Positions 10,686-21,831 of a stretch of 64,000 nt of DNA are shown here, one piece after another. The notes below the pieces were generated by a model. It saw only the letters and a program-made list of their open reading frames with translations, had not been told where the DNA came from and did not search any database. This DNA is from Phytophthora quininea. Taxonomy: Eukaryota > Oomycota > Peronosporomycetes > Peronosporales > Peronosporaceae. The first letter of the stretch is position 1. Each line of letters opens with the position of its first letter. The translations under genes and the position numbers were made by a program. The stretch lies in the NCBI GenBank assembly GCA_011947345.1, contig JAAVTG010000217.1, forward strand, positions 1 to 64,000, read 5' to 3'.

Positions 10686-13056
10686 ATGGACGGGTCGCCG
10701 CGATCTTTCTTTTGCAAACGGCGCAAGATGATGGCGGTAGCAGCAGTTCAGCGCCGCGGGGTGAGCCTTCGCAAAATCGTTCTGTTCGCACTCAACCTGG
10801 CGTCGACTTTGCTTACTCTCTTCACAGGACTGCGGGAGAATCCGCTCGTTGTACTAATATCTGGTCGCTACGATGAGATCCGGTCGCGCTTTATAGGCGG
10901 CTTCATCAACTACAACAACACCAACGACGACCTACTTGAGCTCGGATCAATGCTTGATCTGCAAGACGTCGGCAACAACTTCCGGTTTTACTCACAGCCG
11001 CAACGCGGACCCCACAACTTTCTCACAGACCGTAGCACGTGCCTTCGCGTCAACTCCATGAACGTGACGCGAATGAATATTTACTACAATGATTTCTGGG
11101 GCAAGGGTGCTCGGCGAACACAAATCTACATGTTCAGTATTTCGGCGCCCAAGTGTGAAGTCGTCAACTTCAAACCCAAATGGTTTTCGAGCTGCGTTGA
11201 CTATTACAATGGAAATGACACAGCCTGCTATGAGTATATTCACGAAAACTTCACGATGCTGAAGCTGGACAAGAGCAACCAAGTGGGCATTGAAGTGGAC
11301 TTTGGCACGCCCGGTGTACCGCTGCTAAACTGTCGTGGTCGCCCCGAGCGTCCGTTCAATCTCATCGTAGATATGATGATTCACCAATCGTACTGGGCTG
11401 GAGGAAGCTGGCATGTCGAGGTGCAGAGCAGTAATTGCCTTGCGCGCCCGTTGGTCCGAGATGCAAGACAACAATATGGGTTGTTTCGGGTGGAATCCGT
11501 CGATAAAAATTCGAATGCTTACAGCGCTGCGGCCTCCAGCGGTTGGTTTGCTACGGCGGTTGGTTATGTCTATGCCATTGTCTCCGTTGCACTAATTGTG
11601 CGCGGAATTTTTCAGCGATTGTCCAAACCACGCGCGTTTCGTACTTGACCAACGCCGTCCGATTCCCAAAGGAGTATCGAGTTTTTCGAGTTCTCTTTCC
11701 TTCCATGTCACTGGCAGGATTGCTGGCAACAAACGACAACGATGTGATCTACTTCAAAGGAAGATTATGGATGGCCTCAGACGTGTGGCTCAATAATTGG
11801 TTATATATTTTGATGAGCATGCTGGACGCGCTTGTGAATATGCGCATGACGTACGTCATTTTCCAGCTTGGAACGTATATGTTGAATCTGCGAGCTAGCG
11901 TGGAAACTTTTCTCTTCATGTGTTCGGCCCTGGGACGTATGACGTGGCTGCTTTGTCTGGCGCATTCTATTACGCGCTGGGGATTTAAGCTGGCTGCTCG
12001 CAGTCTGGTTGCGTTCAAGCTTGTTCGACCATCGACACGTGCGAAGATTGAGTGGTTCGTTGACGGGTCATGCATGTTCGTCAGTTACAAAATGTACTCC
12101 TTGCTTCTGTTCGCGTACATGTACATGATGCTCAAAGTGCGGAAGACCACGACATTCATGGTGCGAGCTGGCAAATGGGGCGTTTACGGTGGCGCCATCC
12201 AAATTGCGCAATTTTGGAAGAGTGAGGCAATTTGCGACTACACAGTCATCTTCTCAATTTTGCTCAGTGTCATGTACACCGGCACGTTGATATTCGTAAC
12301 GGTAACGCGCTTTAAGCATGTAGTCAACAACCGCGTGATGAGGCTAATACAGGCACGATATGTCTTGGTCGGGTGGGATGCAATGGTGACCCTCGAAGCA
12401 CTTGGGATCGACCCACTCAACCGCGAACTCCTGGTGGACAACAGCGTAGCTGCTACGAATTGCTCACTTGGTGCCCTGCTTCAACAACTTTATACGTCAG
12501 GACCTAGTGGTTTGGTTCGTCTCGCTGGAGACTTTATCTTCCAGGTTGGAGGATTTTCGAAGAAGCATTCTCCAATTCATATGCCTGTCAAGCATGCTGT
12601 CGCGGTAGGACTGCTAAAAAGATGGAGTACGCGGGGGCCAGTAAAGCCACAGAGACCGGCAGTGCACTCTACAAAACTTCGGAGCCCCGAAGAACCTCGA
12701 AACAATACCTTCCGGCTGATGATATTGAATCGTCACCGAGAAAAGCCTCCAAGCACACTGTTCAGCCTGATGCCAGCGGCGTGAAGGAATCAGGCGAGAA
12801 CGACGACGAGGTCAGCGCGATGCGCGTACGAAACAATTCGGTCCAGATGAGCACCAAAAGTTTGTTCGATCGCCGACTACATGTATTCGCTCTCAGCCGG
12901 TTCGGACGCGTTCTGCTAGTCGACAAGGATGACGCAGGCAAGGTCGAGCGGAATTTAACTACCGACCAAACCGAGTTTGTTGTCCAGGATGCACTTGCGT
13001 TTACGACCATCATGGACATCAAGTCTCTGTTGGGTGCGCAGAAAAACTTCATATAA
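10686..13056 (+). CDS. Multi-pass membrane protein, oomycete-type, unknown function
   Basis: Three consecutive frames form one protein: 10686-11648, then about 11640-12620, then 12622-13056. The first junction (near 11642, CGTAC) and the second (A5 run at 12616-12620) each need one base; with both, the length is 2373 nt, 790 codons. A hydrophobic helix near residues 28-45 is followed by a large extracytoplasmic domain of about 240 residues with several N-glycosylation sequons and cysteines. Then come about six more helices (for example WFATAVGYVYAIVSVALIV, LLLFAYMYMML, YTVIFSILLSVMY) and a polar tail of about 150 residues. I do not recognise a named family; it resembles hypothetical transmembrane proteins of Phytophthora. 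The lack of introns and coherent hydrophobicity across frames argue for a real gene with sequence errors. Confidence 0.7.
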
Positions 13057-13094
13057 CGTAGCACTTGTACAATCGGTCCCTTTATACAACAATA

Positions 13095-16000
13095 TCAGTC
13101 GCGACCAGCTTGGTTGTTCTTCTTCCTCGAAGACCTCCACTTTGACTTTGGCTTCGTCTCTACAACATTGTTTTCACGACTGTTTTGAGCTGAACGATGC
13201 GGGTGAGTTGTCTCGCCGTTTGTGGCAGATGGGGTAGCTGGAGTTGACGACTCAGCAAAAGTCTCGCCAGCAGCTTTCCTCGCAGCCTTGCGCTCCTTCG
13301 CGTTCTTTTTCTTCTTTTGTTTTGCCTGACTATCGCTGCCGGCATGCGCGTCTGTCACAGCAGAAGAATTGCCCGATCTTACTTTTCGAGTATTTCGCCC
13401 ACGTCGGCTGCCAGTCAATGCCTCTTTTGAAGCATTCGATCTCGTGCTGCGAACGGCTGCCGCTCGAGTCTTTTCGCTTTGTTCCCTCTCGATCTCTGCC
13501 AGGATCTGGCGCTGCTGCTCTAAAAACTCCTGTTCTTCCTGCAGCTTCTGAACCTCTGCCAACGAAACGTGATCGGGAGTCCGAAACAGCCCCCAACTGT
13601 TGACTGTGAATTGAGATCGCTCAGCAGGAGTAGTCCCGCTTAGACGGGCTTTTGCCTCGCGTTCACGGGCAGCGGCTGCCTCCTCCTCCTCCTGGATCTC
13701 CTTAAGCGTCTTTGGTCTCGGTTTCTGCTCGATATCGTCCGCTGTGTCCATCGCAAAATTATTCCAAGTCAGAGTAGGAGGTGACTCCTTCTTGTTCCTG
13801 CCACGTCCTCGAGATGGTTGCTTAATAAAAGCGTCCAAAGAAAATGATGCAACCTGCTCGTGCTCTAGGCCGTCGTAGCCCAGCATTTGCTTGCCAGTCG
13901 TTGGCAACGGCGAGAACGAGGGCCTGAGGCTTGTTGAGGGCTGACTACCAATACTAGTCTTGCGCTGTATTCGAGAAGTGCCATCCAGACTCCCTTTCGG
14001 ACTGAAGTAGCCGATGGGAGCGGAAACGCTCCGGGCAAGTCTATCGTAGCAACAGAGCTATTACCATATCCAGTATGTGGCGCTAACTTGTCCATGGTTG
14101 GTGCATATTTCGTTTCTCTTGTGGTTGCACTTGACCATGGGCTGCTTATGCCACGAGTGGAAGCTGCGCTCGGATTGTCGGACATAAACGACTTCCATGA
14201 AACAAATTTGGTGTTCTTGGACTTACGTACTTGACTTGACTTGACTAACGCTGCATGCCTCGACTTCTCGGAGTGAATATCGACACGAGATTTAGTGTTG
14301 AGGCCATCCCCTTCTGTCAGCTCCCTTCTTCCAGAACTGCAGCAATGACAGAAAATTCACTTTACCAGCATCCTGGGACACTGAAAGCTGTTTCCCGACC
14401 TTCTTCTGCTTGGCGAGCTTGTCAGTCCGAGCTGGAACGACAGCACGCGGCTCTGGCTCATCCAACGGTGGCAACATGATTTCGAAAAGAGTGTCCATAC
14501 GATCTCGACCCACAGTCTCCAGCACTGCATCCCAATTCCAGCGCAAATAGTCAAGACAGAAAGCTTGTAGCCGCATCGCTGCGTATAGCTCGGCGTATTT
14601 CCATACGACTGCACAATTTGCCACATTAACATGGGTAGATATTTCACGCTCCACTAATTCCAGGAGCGAAGGAACCGCGTTCTGGGTATAAGAAAGAAAT
14701 TCAGGAGACGCAGGAGAGATGAGAACGGCCGTGTGCTGGTGGCCAGCCGCAACAGAAATTGCTTTTTCACACCTTCCACGCGTTTTGGGTTTGGCTGCCA
14801 GGTATTACCGCGGCCATGGCCCAACACACCTTGCTGGCCACACCCCCAAGTCACTAGATCGCCATTCTGCGTTACAACAGCGCAGTGATCTTGCGAGGCG
14901 CAGACACTCGTGACTGGGCCGTGGTTACTTAGGCGTACTTTCTGAGGTGCACTTGGCGATTGCGATGCGTTCGTCGACAGTGCCCCACGTCGCAGACCAG
15001 GAGAGCTAGCACTTTGTTGATGCGACAGTGCAGGAACATTGTGCCCCCACGTGTACACCGAACCAGCAGCACTTAGTGCGATCGAATGGTTTTGAGCACA
15101 TGAAATTTGTACGACATCCACGCCTCGCTGCTTGCATGTTGGCACCCAAGTGTCACACATGACTGCGCCAGCCCCAGAAGTAATTTTGTCAGCAGGAAGA
15201 TTCACGCGACTTGGCCGATAGGAGCCATATCCGAACTGCCAAACCTGGCCGACGCTGCGGCCATTTTGAGTGCACCGAAGCACAACACAAGTGTTCCAAT
15301 CCGAGAGTGCCAACTGGGTAACCCGAGCGGATTCGTAGTCGCCATACACAACACTCAAAGGGTGTCGTAACTGCAACGCATCTACGCTACGCGGCACCGC
15401 ATCCGCTTGATCGGTTCCACATCCTTCTTTGCGGCCAAGCTGGCCCCGTCGGTTGCTGCCCCATGTGTAAACAGTACCGTTTTCATTGTCAATAGCCGCA
15501 GAATGGCAGCCTGAAGCTGCTATATCTTCGATCTCTTGGAAACGAAAGGCATCCACACGTTTAGGGGTCAGGCGCTGAGATGGGGTGGACTTGCCTGGAT
15601 GGCCAAGCTGTCCAAAGCTGTTCGATCCCCACGAAAACACTTGACCAGTACGGGACAATGCCAAGGTATGGTTCTCGCCTGCTGCAACCTTTACCATGGG
15701 AGTTGTCTCCAAAGATGTCAAACGGGTGGGCTCTATCCTGTCGAATTCGGAACCAGTGCCCAATCGACCACCCTTACCAAATCCCCACACATAACACTCG
15801 CCATTCGCGTTCAGCGCGATTGTATGATACTTACTGGCGCTGAGTTGAATAATAGGGGACCGGTCAGGAAGCCCCACGAGGCGCGGCGATACCTGCATGT
15901 CTCCATTTGGCAAGTGGTAACCCAGCTGAATATCAAGACGCAGTCAGCCACCTGACGATCTACTGCCCTGAATACTATATCTAACTCACCTGGTAATCTC

Positions 16001-16608
16001 TTTTTCCAAACGTGTACACGAGACCGTCGTCAGCATCATTCTGCCGGTCCCCGTGGCGAGGAGGATGCATGGCGGACAGCAATTCCATGGGACTTTGTTC
16101 AGCATGATCCCTAGTTTCATGCAGATATTTGCGCATAAACTTCTTGCCGAAGCGTGTCTGGGCGTGGCGCAGTAATATCAATGATGCTATGAACCACAAC
16201 AGGGATACGAGTTACCTCAACACCTGCCACAGATCTAATGTAATAGCGCCACCACTTACTGGACAGGTGCTGGTTATATATGCTGCGATGTAGCGGGGTC
16301 CAGCCAGACTCCTGCCCAACAGAAAAACAAAAAACGTCAGTCGAACCCGACCTTGAGCTCCTTGTCCTCGCTGCGTAACACGTAAACACACACCCAATCC
16401 GCAGCCAGAATATCGGCCCCATGATGCAACAGCAGCTCAACTGCCTCATCATTACCGCGAGATGCAGCCACATGCAGCGGGGTCACGCCGAAATCGTTGC
16501 GATCGTCGGGGGCGCCTCTTCCTGCAGAAGCTTGGCAAGCGCAGGCGCCGCCTCGGGTGTGCGGGAGCAGGCCCACGTGTCCATCGTATCGTGTGTGGAA
16601 AGAGTCAT
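13095..16608 (-). CDS. IBTK-like ankyrin/RCC1 repeat protein
   Basis: Exons 16394-16608, 16260-16311, 15990-16186 and 13095-15925; introns 82, 73 and 64 bp, all GT-AG. The N-terminus carries ankyrin repeats (GVTPLHVAASRGN, then GWTPLHRSIYN), then an RCC1 propeller of five or more blades (VYTFGKRDYQ, CYVWGFGKGGRLGTG, VFSWGSNSFGQLG, VYTWGSNRRGQLG, LVTWGCGQQGVLG). A helical BACK-like region follows (near 14400-14650), then a charged coiled-coil tail with SWGLFRTPDHVSLAEVQ. Ankyrin, RCC1 and BTB-type order is that of IBTK, a CUL3 adaptor that inhibits Bruton kinase in animals; no BTB fold is obvious here. Five one-base deficits (G5 16508-16512, T5 14763-14767, A4 14352-14355, C3 14323-14325, G3 14033-14035) bring 3295 nt to 3300, 1099 residues. 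The start is the ATG at 16608, with MDTW at 16584 as alternative. Confidence 0.75.
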
Positions 16609-17018
16609 AGTACGTGTCGGTGGCTCCTGGGTGGTGGTTGGTTAGCTGTTCTTCTTCCCCCTTCCGCCCCTCTACGCCGCCATCGTCGTGGGAACGGTTC
16701 GAATGAAATTTATTACCGAAAGCTTACCGGGACGTAAGTTTTGGAACGGAAAATCGATTTTGGGAACCAAATTCGATTGTTTGGGATCGGATTTCAAATC
16801 TGGGATCCGCGGTTTTCGAATTTTGGGATCGGGCAGTTAAGTTGCTGTTGCAATTCGAAATCGGGGACGGTTTTGGGATCCACCGAATTCGAATCGTAAA
16901 TTCGGTGGCGAATTTACGAACGATACGACCGCAATTTTCGAGAACCGGCCATGGCAGCCACCGCGGCTGCCATGGCTGGCTGCCGCCACCGTCGAGCGGT
17001 CATTTGGCACTGGCTGGC
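16609..17018. other. Intergenic with GGGATC repeats, divergent promoter region
   Basis: This lies between the divergent IBTK-like gene and the gene starting at 17019. Between 16735 and 16885 the word TTTGGGATC or CTGGGATC occurs four times, interleaved with TTCGAA and AAATC words, and is followed by the hairpin pair listed separately. The composition differs from the neighbouring genes and could be the end of a transposon. Confidence 0.45.
16880..16919. repeat. Overlapping, mutually exclusive perfect hairpins
   Basis: Stem 1 pairs 16880-16889 with 16899-16908 (10 bp, 9-nt loop). Stem 2 pairs 16894-16904 with 16909-16919 (11 bp, 4-nt loop). Both are perfect, and because they share 16899-16904 only one can form at a time. 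They lie 100 bp upstream of the ATG at 17019. Confidence 0.7.
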
Positions 17019-18520
17019 ATGGCTCCGTCTCCGTCTCCGCTGAAGCGCAAGAAGAGCAGCGACGGCGGGATCGCCGCGACGGTGAACAAGACCCGCGTGA
17101 ACCCCAAGTCCCCGACACAGCTGCGCGCGTTGGACATCGTGTTCTCGACAGCGACCCTGTTTTTCGTCAACATGGTCGCTTTCGTGAACATGGCGTTCGT
17201 CGCGCGGCTGTACAGGGACGAGTTCTGTTGCACAGGTACGACCGAGGCGCTGGTGACCGCGTACGAGCTCCCGTACAAGACCTTCAAGCTGGACGGCACG
17301 GAGGTTCACCTGGAGCCGCCGGACGCCAAGCGGTACATCGTCCTGGCGGAGCTCCGTGCCGTGGTCCGGTGGGAGCCCTTGGACGACCTGCTCTCGCGCC
17401 GAGCTCTGGCAGCATGCATCGTCGGCCATTCGATTCGCGCCCGCCGCACGCAACCTGATCTACCCGCTGGTGGAGCTTCACAAGGACGACACCTTCGAGT
17501 GCTGTTATTTCATTGAGCTGAGCGAGTACGAGTTTTACTTTGGAGACGGCGTCGGTCTACTCCTGAACAAGATCGGATCGGCCCGGAATTGGAAGGGCTT
17601 CAAGGCCAGACTGCCATCTCTCCTAAAGGACTACAAGGAGGCCATCGGTCGTGGCGGAATACATCCGCGATGGGCGCTCAACTTGTCGGAAAAGAATACT
17701 GACGGTTCGAGGCGTTTTCAGCCGAGCGACGTTGTTGCCATCGAGAATATTGCCCACCGACTTGCCCTGCAGGCTGGAGTCAGCTGCTCCAGAGAGGTGA
17801 TGGATATTCGCCGAAGGGAGCTGACAGAAAACTTGCCAGTGCAAGATCAGCTCATGCAGCAAATTATGGTCACTGCGCTGCGTGCTTTCCTGGCCGATCG
17901 GGTGCGTCTTGTGCACGATAAAGCAACTTGTCACTAACGTGTTGTGTAGAACCCCAAGAAGAACCCTGGGATGAACGAGACCAAGCTTATTCGCTTGGTG
18001 TTGGAGCTGAACAATGAAGAGTTTTACACCGATGGCGACAGAGCACTTGGTCTGAAAGCAGGAAGCAGCATCCGCGAACAATTCACGCGATTCTTGATGA
18101 CGCTCAAGTGTGCTTCGGAAGACGATCTCGGAGCAGGACAGATCAAGGCTGTTGGGGCCAGGATCAAGCTGACAGAAAAACAAGCTGTGATCAAGTGGAT
18201 CCAGAGCGGCAACAAATCGGCGGCGGAAGCGCAGACTCACTTTTGCAGGCGCACAACTTGGTTCTGGGGGTCAAGACAGTCAACGAGTGGCTTAAGAATA
18301 GCGCCAAGATCCTCAAGGAGAGCAGCGATAAGAAGTACATGGGGAATGGAGGACGTCCGCCTGCGCTCAAGGAGGCTGAAAAGGCTTTGGTGGAGCTGAT
18401 CAACGCGAGGGTCCAGTCGGGAGAGTGCGCTGCTAACCAAAGTCTGTATTCCAGCTCATCGGCATCATCTCAAACCGCAATTTCGCTGACGGTATGCTCG
18501 CGGACCCCGATCATCTTATG
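17019..18520 (+). CDS. HTH/CENP-B-like protein, possible transposon-derived gene
   Basis: Starts MAPSPSPLKRKKSS at 17019, with a Lys-rich N-terminus and a hydrophobic helix near residues 45-65. One base is missing before about 17445, after which the frame continues to 17901. A 48-bp GT-AG intron (17902-17949) follows, then 17950 onward. Near 18235 another frame change leads into a helix-turn-helix block (KLTEKQAVIKWIQSG, then VKTVNEWLKNSAKIL) and GGRPPALKEAEKALVELI, typical of the CENP-B/Tc5-type HTH of pogo-like transposases. The DDE domain expected afterwards is not visible, so the protein may be truncated or domesticated. The first 300 residues match nothing I know. It could be two genes or a gene with a transposon fragment fused to its end. 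The true 3' end is uncertain. Confidence 0.45.
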
Positions 18521-18779
18521 AATGCAAAGCTTAATTTGTCGAACGCCAAGTGCTTGACACGGACAAACTCGATGTCAGCGTCCTTGCTCGCTGCTCTGGC
18601 TTTGGGATTTCGTTCGCGGATGACGCCTCGGTTTTGAATGTCCTGGACGCCAGCGGCGAAGACAAAACAGGACAGTTGAACTCGGCTGGTGGGGTGCCTG
18701 CTTTCGCTGAGCGGCATCCATGACAATAGGACTGTACAACGCGCGTCAGCAACGATCCATCCCTCACCTGTGAACACAA
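18521..18779. other. Unassigned stretch after HTH gene
   Basis: Open on both strands over short distances without recognisable motifs. It may be the 3' end of either the plus-strand HTH gene or the minus-strand transporter fragment. Confidence 0.25.
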
Positions 18780-19662
18780 CTAGCACGAGTGTCAAGCTCC
18801 TGACGAAGTAGAACCGAAACCACCTGGAAGACACACGACACAGGTTGGACCAATCTTCCGCCATAGTTTGCGTTGGCGTCACTTACGACGTCGCTACACT
18901 AGCGAGCGGGGAGAGAATCAGCGCCGCAATGCTGGCGGTCGTCTGGAACCGAGCTGTCATCGTCTCCGCGTCATTTTCCGGCTACGCAGTATATTATGAG
19001 GTTTACAACGAGATAAAGCCTCACAACCGCGGTACGCACCGCAAACTTCTTGTAGACGAATGGCATGGTCGACGGCAGCCATCCAAAGGAAAAGCTGCGA
19101 GCAACAGCTGACAAGCCAGCAGCTGCCACACCTGTCGGAAGACTGCGCAGCCAGACAACTGCTCCTCCGTATCCTGGAGAGCAGTTGGCGACACGATCGT
19201 GATCGTACTCGACGTCGACGATCTTGGGCTGCCACCGCATGAACTTGGTGAGAGCAGAGTATCTTCCTCTCCTTCTTGCGCGTCAAATTCCACTTCTAAC
19301 CATTTTTGCTCTTGGGTCGACTGAGTCGCTGCCGCTGCTTCTTCAGACGCTTTCACAGCGAGTGCCCACGGATGATACTGCAAGAAGCTGAACGCTGCAA
19401 TCGACATGCTCATAACGCCCGCTACAGATGAAACGACCCACTCGATTGAAAAGCAAGACATTGACGCATTGACTCGACATGTTCCTTACCGCAGATGAGG
19501 TAAAAGACCGTCACGGAGAACCGCATTTGGTCGCTTGGATCTTGGATGATCCCCAGCAACGCAGCCACCGATCCGCTGAGCCCTTCACCCGTTGCCAGAG
19601 CACTCGTGAAGAGCGGCGGGAAGTTCGCCACGTAAGGGTAGAAGACCACACTGGACGTCAAG
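18780..19662 (-). pseudogene. Riboflavin transporter (SLC52)-like gene, 5' truncated
   Basis: Read from 19661 downward: FYPYVANFPPLFTSALATGE, GLSGSVAALLGIIQ, then RFSVTVFYLIC and GVMSMSIAAFSFLQYHPWAL. This is the membrane-helix pattern of SLC52 riboflavin transporters, with their conserved GEGLSG element. A polar loop rich in Ser/Glu follows, then CAVFRQVWQLLACQLLLAAF and, in another frame, FGWLPSTMPFVYKKF and further helices near 18850-18960. SLC52 proteins have about 11 helices; the first five or so are absent, because the sequence changes at about 19655 into a kinase fragment on the opposite strand. At least two frame changes occur. Exon boundaries at the 3' end are uncertain. The missing N-terminus makes this a probable pseudogene, unlike the homopolymer-broken genes elsewhere in the window. 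Confidence 0.6.
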
Positions 19663-19935
19663 CTCTACGACATCAAGAAGACGGAGAAGCACATGTACCT
19701 GATGCTCGAGTACTGCGCCGGCGGAGACCTGCAGCAGTACATGAAGCGCCGCCAGCAGGAGCAGGGGCCTGGCAATAAATTATTGTCCGAAGAAGTGGCC
19801 AGACATTTTCTAAAGGAGCTGGCTAAAGGTATGCAGTGTCTGTGGCAGCACAACCTCATCCACAGAGAGCTCAAGCCGCAGAACTTGCTGCTGGTCGAGG
19901 ACTCGCCCACTTCAGCGCTGAAAATCGGTGCGTAA
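19651..19935 (+). pseudogene. ATG1/ULK-like protein kinase fragment
   Basis: The frame reads VKLYDIKKTEKHMYLMLEYC, AGGDLQQYMKRR, a helix with LSEEVARHFLKELAKGMQ, then NLIHRELKPQNLLL and ALKI. These are kinase subdomains IV to VIb, most like the autophagy kinase ATG1/ULK. The catalytic HRD is HRE (Asp to Glu), the glycine loop and VAIK lysine are missing on the 5' side, and the DFG, activation and C-lobe regions are missing after 19927. The last codon is followed by GTGCGTAATG, a plausible donor, so the fragment ends exactly at what was an exon boundary. It abuts the truncated transporter head-on at about 19651-19662. Confidence 0.7.
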
Positions 19936-20019
19936 TGCTTTTCTAAAATCGCCGCCAAAATAACTTCAGTCGAAGGACCTCAGCGTCGTTGGTTTGATGC
20001 AGGCTACAGCAGGGGATGA

Positions 20020-21831
20020 CTTGTTTCCTTCTCGGCGGAGGCCCCGTCTACAACATCGTCTGCTGTCCAGCGGACTCTGCGTCGCCCGGATCCTCTGCGG
20101 ACCGAACGAGCTGTCGTCTCTCGGACGAGGTTCCAAATCACTCTTCCGTCAACGGCACTCCCATCCGGATCAATCAAGACGACAGCGAATGACGACCAGC
20201 ATGGATGGAGTAGCCCCCATGGAGAGCCCTACCGTCCGCTGGGTCGCCCTGAGCTCAATCTCAAGTTTTCCCCGCAGCTGGTCTACGGAGTAAGTCAGAA
20301 TGTGCATCGAGCGCGTGCGATGGATAGCGGAAGTGGCCCTGTTGGTGACGTGCCTGGGAACAATTTGAGCTCCGATAAAGACCAAGAATTACGAGAGCCA
20401 ACGGGAACAGTCATCGCAACACTCGTTAACCAATTCGTCACGTCGATGACGAGTCGGAAGTGGTCACCAATGGATGAACGGCAGGTTAAACTCGCGCATC
20501 GACTTCAAGCTAGTGTCGGTGGTTTCTCACCCGAGCGAATACACGGTCTTCATCGACACAGACTCCATACCCAAGGCCAACAACAACAAGACGTACAACA
20601 AAGCGCTCACTTATCCCCGCGAGCTGGTACATCTGTGGATCTTCTGCGAGAGGCCATCAATGAAGGAACCAGTCGTCTGCGCTCAGCCAGAAATGGTGCC
20701 AGCTTTTTACAGAGTATCCCGTCCATTGAACTGTACGGCCTTTGCGAGTTGCAGGAAAGGTATCTTCATGCTCGCGCGTCACCACTGCTTGGCGCCAACA
20801 ACGGTGGAATTCGGACTAACCAGCCAGGGGCTGTCAGCCCCAAAACTCTAATCGACGACAATGATTCACGGCACAAAATACGTTTCAATCAAGGCGACAG
20901 AACGGCGACAAATAGTTGTGATATTGAAGACGGTCAAGCTCCGTGGTACTTGCCGTACACGACGAGAGAGCTACAGCGGTCGCCTCACCGGTGTCTGCCA
21001 TCCCTTAAAGAATTTCAAGCCCGAACTCGCGATGAAAAGCAGCCGCTGAGGCCACTACGCGCACACGGCAATATGAAAGGCAATCCGTCAACTGGTGGTC
21101 GAGCGAGAGTCAGCACGAGTCGCTCCTCGTTTGCGTATTCTAGGACCTCCGTTGTGTCTTCGGCCGGAAACATCAGCTTTTCAGGCGGCGATGACGCACT
21201 CAGCGCTGTTGGTAAGGTTGTATCTCCAGCGACTCGAGTACCACCGATGCATAACGTTGAAAAATTGCAAGCAGCAGTGAATGCACTCGAGACAGTCAAG
21301 CACCAGCAGTCAGCACGGTTGGCCACGACTTTGGATGTCCTTGAACAAGGTCGGCGTGAGTGTTTAACGGAAAAATTCCGGTCGCTGGATATACACTGCG
21401 ATGTTAAGGAAGATTTACGTCAAATGCGTGAACGTTCGGAGTACCGTCGAGGTCAGCGTGTTCATAAAGTGGTGTCCAACCTAGAAGACTGGTATCCGGA
21501 ATTGCTACGTCGCCTAGTTGCTCGCGAAATTGGGCCGCCTGGTAATACTGCAGGATCAACGCCACAACTGCACCCAGCAGAAATCTTTGTTGTCCAAGCT
21601 GTGCGTCAATTTTCAAACGCAGGCTGCGAATTCCAACCAAACCAACTCTTCCATGTCGCCAGGCACATCCATCCGGATGACTTCGTGCTGCCACAGGTGC
21701 AACAACTTCTTGAATACCTTCGCAATGCGCTACAAATTGAAAATGAGCATTGGATACAGTTCGTTGCCAGCATGGTTGACGAGAATTCCTGTGCCTTAGC
21801 AACAATCGGCGCAGCGCGCCAAAACCTATAA
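20020..21831 (+). CDS. Hypothetical Ser/Gln-rich protein, 5' end uncertain
   Basis: One frame is open from the stop at 20017-20019 to the stop at 21829-21831. The first in-frame ATG is at 20320 (MDSGSGPVGD), but the preceding 100 codons also look coding (Ser/Arg/Pro-rich, codon pattern like the rest), so the native start or first exon may lie upstream or be lost. From 20320 the product is 503 residues: disordered N-terminal half, a helical segment near 21250-21500 (NVEKLQAAVNALETVK, EDLRQMRERSEYRRGQ), and a C-terminal globular part with DWYPELLRRLVAREIG and HWIQFVASMV. I do not recognise the family. It may originally have been the 3' part of a gene whose 5' part was replaced by the kinase fragment upstream. 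Confidence 0.55.
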   Translation, partial: LVSFSAEAPSTTSSAVQRTLRRPDPLRTERAVVSRTRFQITLPSTALPSGSIKTTANDDQHGWSSPHGEPYRPLGRPELNLKFSPQLVYGVSQNVHRARAMDSGSGPVGDVPGNNLSSDKDQELREPTGTVIATLVNQFVTSMTSRKWSPMDERQVKLAHRLQASVGGFSPERIHGLHRHRLHTQGQQQQDVQQSAHLSPRAGTSVDLLREAINEGTSRLRSARNGASFLQSIPSIELYGLCELQERYLHARASPLLGANNGGIRTNQPGAVSPKTLIDDNDSRHKIRFNQGDRTATNSCDIEDGQAPWYLPYTTRELQRSPHRCLPSLKEFQARTRDEKQPLRPLRAHGNMKGNPSTGGRARVSTSRSSFAYSRTSVVSSAGNISFSGGDDALSAVGKVVSPATRVPPMHNVEKLQAAVNALETVKHQQSARLATTLDVLEQGRRECLTEKFRSLDIHCDVKEDLRQMRERSEYRRGQRVHKVVSNLEDWYPELLRRLVAREIGPPGNTAGSTPQLHPAEIFVVQAVRQFSNAGCEFQPNQLFHVARHIHPDDFVLPQVQQLLEYLRNALQIENEHWIQFVASMVDENSCALATIGAARQNL

